Assembly (NCBI GenBank): GCA_964034945.1
Contig: OZ035961.1
Span: forward strand, 24,810,161 to 24,874,160
Reading direction: 5' to 3'
Length of the DNA stretch: 64,000 bases
From: Chrysopilus asiliformis
Taxonomy: Eukaryota > Arthropoda > Insecta > Diptera > Rhagionidae
Below the pieces are notes generated by a model that was not told the DNA's origin, made no database searches, and saw only the letters and a program-made list of their open reading frames with translations. Both the position numbers and the translations under genes were made by a program. Shown in pieces: positions 59,911 through 64,000 of this stretch (positions are counted from its first letter, which is position 1; every line of letters begins with the position of its first letter).

Positions 59911-60726
59911 ATGTCTGCAGTGGTTATTTTAGGAATATTTTTGAATATTCTATTCGTCAGTTTTGCTGACGTAAATTATTCTGAATAGGAAATTTGAAAA
60001 AAAAAATTAAATATCATTTTTCGCACTACAGAATAATTTTCTGAAATTTACAAACATCAAGTTTGACCATAAAGATACAGAGATTCCTTCAAATATCTCG
60101 TGGGAAATTCGAGCTTTTAACAGATTTAATTATGCTTTAGAAGCTAACGCAACTTTCGTGAAACCAGTTAATTCTATCGTAGTACATACTAATAAATTTA
60201 TATATTAAATTAAATTTTTGATTTATCACAAATTTTTCTTTTTCAGATCAACATTCAATTTTACCAAAAGAATGCAAAGGATTTTAAACCATTTTTAATC
60301 AATACTAAAGAAGATATTTGTCGCTTATTATCTGGACACAAATCATCTTATTATACCAGTTTTTTAATGAATGTATTGCAAAAATATTCCAATTTCAATC
60401 ATTCATGTCCATTTATTGTAAGTATTCGGACATTATGAATTAACCACACTGTAAAAATATTTTTTTTAAGATTTTCTAATTTTTTTTTAAATTCACAACA
60501 GAAAATAACTATATTCTTACATGAAAATTGAATACGCTTTTAATGTAAAATATTTTAGGGTGATATTTGGATACGCAATTTGACCTTTGTGGTAAACAAA
60601 TTTTTTATGATTATACCAGGTGGAGATTATCGGACCGATTTTGAAATTTATTTGAATTCGATTCATACTAGCGACATGAAAGTGTGGTTTAGCCTACAAT
60701 CTATTGTTAAAAATTCACAGGAATAA
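59911..60726 (+). CDS. DUF1091 secreted protein
   Basis: Four exons, all phase 0: 59911-59970, 60032-60181, 60247-60417, 60559-60726; 182 aa. Exon 1 is a signal peptide (MSAVVILGIFLNILFVSFAD). Exon 2 gives NNFLKFTNIKFDHKD; exon 3 INIQFYQKNAKDFKPFL, TKEDICRLL, SNFNHSCPFI; exon 4 GDIWIRNLTF, IIPGGDYRTDF. The D-x-C, CPf/G junction and P-G-G-D-Y-R motif mark DUF1091. Intron positions coincide with the duplicated pair at 12.8 and 18.2 kb, and exon 3 is alignable with them (INxQxxQKN, T-E-D-I-C), so it is an older paralogue on the other strand. Secretion and lipid or ligand binding are inferred from the family. Confidence 0.9.
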
Positions 60727-60779
60727 AGCGTTAACTCACTAAATTAACTAAATTTAATTTTCAGTATTTAACCAACTTC

Positions 60780-61130
60780 TATTTTCCGGCATGAAAAATT
60801 TCGACCTACCTATTTTGCCTAAAAACCATTACCCGAACACTTTCGAGTCATATTACACCAATTTCTTTCTGATTGTCAGTTTGTTAGTCTGTTACTGTGT
60901 CAGGCTGTGTACTTGAGCTAGAGCCATGAAATTTTATATGCATGTTTCGTCTTGAAATCGGGCAATCCTTTTAACCTTTGGTGAAAATACGATAACTGGA
61001 AATGACCAAAATGGTGACATCTGAATTATGGTGAATTCGTTTCTCGCGATTTTCTCCGAAAATATGTACGCGTTTCTCAGAAAGTCTGTGAATGATAAAA
61101 GTTTGAGACAATAAAATTTCTTAAAAACCT
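60780..61130. repeat. Dispersed repeat family, member 5
   Basis: CATGAAAAATTTCGACCTAC / TTTTGCCTAAAAA / GAACACTTTCGAGTC matches 19437-19500. It includes 'gagctagagccatgaaatttt' as at 19575. Begins 54 bp after the stop of the DUF1091 gene. Confidence 0.6.
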
Positions 61131-63660
61131 AACCAAATGCCTTAATTCTTAACGTCATCGCTAAGTGACGTGTGAACAGCCTTGCGGGAAAAACATGAGA
61201 CCCATTAACTTCGCAAGTTCAAGTCCCGTTTTTTCCCCTTTAATAGATTTTTTTACATATTTTTTTTATGGACAAAAATAATGACTTTGCGGATCATTAA
61301 AAGCTTTTTTATTAAAATTTCGTAAAGGTAAAACAAATTTTGAAATTATCAAATTTTTTTTTTGTGTTTTTATTTGTTTTTTTTTTATTAAAAATGTATG
61401 AAATAATGAATATATATGAGGATTTCAAGTAAGAAAACATCTTTTAATTTAACAAACTTTAAACAAACTGTTTTCCGCCAGAGGTCGGTTTTCCCCAAGA
61501 TCTTAGATAATTTATCAAATTTTTTAGGTAGTGTTCTTTTTACCAAGAAATTGGTTCACATAATATATTTTTCAAAACATTTTGTACACAATATCATAGA
61601 AAATCTGTGTGGAGAAAATTCTAAAGTAAAATTTAACTAAATGTAACTGCTTGAAAATGTGTAATTACAACTGTTTGTATTGCTTTTAAAAAATTTAAGA
61701 AAATATCATTTTGCGAACACGTTTTCACACAGTCCCATAAAATTCAACCGTGTTTAACATTCTGCCGATAAAATATCACAAAGTGGGAACAAAATCCGGA
61801 TTAACATCAACGTGAACTTCAGTTTAATCGCAGAAAAAGACCACTTTTTTTAGACTCTGTAAGAGGCGAAAAACTTTTAATTCCTATCATGAATTTCTAT
61901 GACGTTCACACATAAATCTTAGAGTTCCGTCAAGACTTGCATATACTTTTAAAGTTTAAGGGCCATTATATAAAAAAAAAACTCGCCCCAACACTTCCCC
62001 GCCTCACTTTTACTCGCAACGGATTTTTTTCCATGCAAACAGAAAAGTCCACCACCATTGGCTAATGTTGAATAGGATGACATAAAATGAAAAAAAATCA
62101 GATGGAAATACTTGGGAAAAACGCCCGTGCGATGTAATTCAGGAAAAGTTTGAAGTAGATTACGGGGCGGTATGCAAAGCCGTAAGAGATAAAATTTATT
62201 CCGCTGCCTTATTTATTGCCACTCCATGACCAGTTAGTCAGGAGATTTCCATGTCCTGAGCTTTTCATGGGCTTATTCCATTATAACTAAACGTGACGTC
62301 TGTTTGTACGGGCTAGGATATTTTCATATGGGTAATATAACGGATTTTTAAGCACATTAAGTTAAAAATCATAAATCGTTTTAAATATTAGAGATACTTG
62401 TTAAAAACGTACTTCTTAAAACAATAATCAGGAATTGTTGTACGGTTATTAATTAAGTTCGCGAAAAATGCATTTAAGATCGACGATAAAAATATATTTA
62501 GTTAACATCTGAAGAGCTATCTATAAAATACCTCATGCTAATTGTCGCCTCTTCGAATCCCTTGTCCGACCCCTTCTCAACGCTTTTTCACGATTTTTCG
62601 TATAAAATTTAATGAGGCAAGTCCTCAAATTTTTTTTTTTCTGTTTTAAGTTCAATTTTACATCACCCATCGGAAAAGAATCTCTAACTCCCATCTCTAA
62701 CGGTTTTTTGATTAACCAAAAATGAACCTGGAATTGTTTGCTGAACATGAATTTCCCGAGTTTTTCCGAAAACTAGATTCCCCAAAATTTGATAAAAATG
62801 TCATGGGGAAAACCTTATAGGTGTCACTTTTATGTCTTAGGATAAGAAATAGACTTATCATTTATGGGGAAAAATTCAGGAAAACAGCTCAACAGGATAA
62901 TAGTTTTTCGTTGAATTTTTCACATTTTTCTGTACGAAAAAAATTTTTACAAAATTTTCACAAATTTTTTTTTCAAATTTTTTTAGATTTCTGTTATTTA
63001 TTGTATTTTGATTGTTGAATGCGAGAGTTCCTTCAGGACTATGTTTACTTTTGTGAAGCCAATTTCGGTACTTCTTCACTGATGAAAAATTGTCATTAGA
63101 TTTGACGGAAAAGTAATTGAAACAAAGAAAAAATTTCGCTAAATTTGGCCCAACGGTTTTTGTGTTTGGTTTAAATAAAAAGTATTTAAACCAAATGATT
63201 ATTTGTTTGTCAGAACCAAGCCACAATAAAATAACCTTTTTTGTTGTTTATTACCTCTCCTCTTTATTATTAGTGTATATTGATGGAATGTATTTATATG
63301 TTCATGTGTGTTAACACTTAATATTCATTTGGAGATGGAAATATTTAATTTTATTATAAAAATTACTGAAATTCTTTGACCCCGAATTGTCTATTCATTC
63401 AAAACAAATGCTCCGTGTTTTGTTTTGACTGCATATCATAAAAAGGGGAGCTCTGTCAAATAGTCAAAATAACTGATTGGGTTTTTGTTTTAAGTACTTT
63501 TCATTTAAATAATTTTAGATGCATTTATATCAAATACAAGACATTTGTTTTAAATAATCTACATTTAAAATGAATAATTTGGTATTTGTTTTTACTACTT
63601 TCTCATTTAAATCAAATAAAAAACCTTTGATTTTGGAATATAAATGAAAAAAAAGTTAAA
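61131..63660. other. Intergenic, no gene seen
   Basis: AT-rich, with several overlapping short frames on both strands around 62820-63310 that lack motifs. No bounded repeat. Confidence 0.5.
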
Positions 63661-63666
63661 TAAAAC

Positions 63667-64000
63667 GACTAACAGACTAATAGACTAAATGACTAACAGA
63701 CTAAATGACTAACAGACTAAATGACTAACAGACTAAATGACTAACAGATTAACAGACTAACAGGCTAAAAGACTAACAGACTAACAGACTAACAGACTAA
63801 CAGACTAACAGACTAACAGACTAACAGACTAACAGACTAACAGACTAACAGACTAACAGACTAACAGACTAACAGACTAACAGACTAACAGACTAACAGA
63901 CTAACAGACTAACAGACTAACAGACTAACAGACTAACAGACTAACAGACTAACAGACTAACAGACTAACAGACTAACAGACTAACAGACTAACAGACTAA
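63667..64000 (+). repeat. 8-bp tandem array (GACTAACA)n, runs off the window
   Basis: About 40 copies of GACTAACA. The first ten or so vary (GACTAATA, GACTAAAT, GATTAACA); from about 63776 on the array is perfect to the last base. Degenerate at the edge and homogeneous inside, as expected for an expanding satellite. Its full length is unknown. Confidence 0.95.

Noticed and set aside
62535..62570. TTCGAATCCC word like a tRNA B box
   Set aside because: No A box, no cloverleaf and no anticodon arm at a fitting distance.
63667..64000. Possible telomere repeat
   Set aside because: GACTAACA is not the insect TTAGG repeat, and flies generally lack short telomere repeats; the array simply runs off the window.

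Overview
This window looks like nuclear DNA of a fly (Diptera, probably Brachycera); the species cannot be named from the sequence. Three things point there. Genes are split by short GT-AG introns of about 55-75 bp. Three genes carry MST-HMG-box-like segments, a domain known from Drosophila sperm-chromatin (protamine-like) proteins. Four genes encode secreted DUF1091 proteins, a family strongly expanded in flies. The DNA is AT-rich, gene-poor and packed with transposons. No bacterial operon, tRNA, rRNA or CRISPR array was seen.

Supported host genes. (1) 7348..6550 (-): a two-exon, 247-aa protein with two degenerate MST-HMG-like segments. (2) 13513..12816 (-) and (3) 18890..18188 (-): duplicated 175-aa, four-exon DUF1091 genes. 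(4) 24057..25055 (+): a 332-aa protein with one C-terminal MST-HMG-like segment. (5) 26729..29621 (+): a 189-aa, three-exon DUF1091 gene whose first intron holds two nested transposons. (6) 32919..33356 (+): a 124-aa, two-exon protamine-like protein with an MST-HMG box and an Arg/Ser tail. (7) 59911..60726 (+): a 182-aa, four-exon DUF1091 gene with the same intron positions as genes 2 and 3. Two themes therefore recur: male-germline-type chromatin proteins and small secreted lipid-binding-type proteins. All gene models were assembled by hand from reading frames, splice sites and phases.

Layout. 1-6.5 kb: intergenic with a Helitron-like element and a MULE-like hairpin. 6.5-7.4 kb: gene 1. 7.8-12.1 kb: several terminal-inverted-repeat (TIR) elements, two nested in a third. 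12.5-19.0 kb: a segmental duplication carrying genes 2 and 3, separated by a 2-kb foldback element; the second copy is split by a 2-kb insertion containing a dead DD41D mariner. 19-24 kb: repeat relics and a LINE reverse-transcriptase fragment. 24-34 kb: genes 4-6 among repeats. 33.7-39.4 kb: a Harbinger-like relic, a second MULE hairpin and a 1.67-kb Tc1 element with two stops. 39.9-55 kb: mostly complex non-coding sequence with a few miniature elements. 55.2-56.7 kb: a Helitron-like element containing three other insertions. 56.9-59.7 kb: an inverted-repeat element with a GC-rich hairpin, then a pogo-like element. 59.9-60.7 kb: gene 7. 63.67 kb to the end: an 8-bp satellite-like array running off the window.

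The clearest novelty is the close linkage of three divergent MST-HMG-like genes with four DUF1091 genes in 54 kb. The mobile layer also stands out: nested insertions, two miniature elements that keep only the N-terminal exon of a Harbinger-type transposase, and minisatellite-ended miniature elements.
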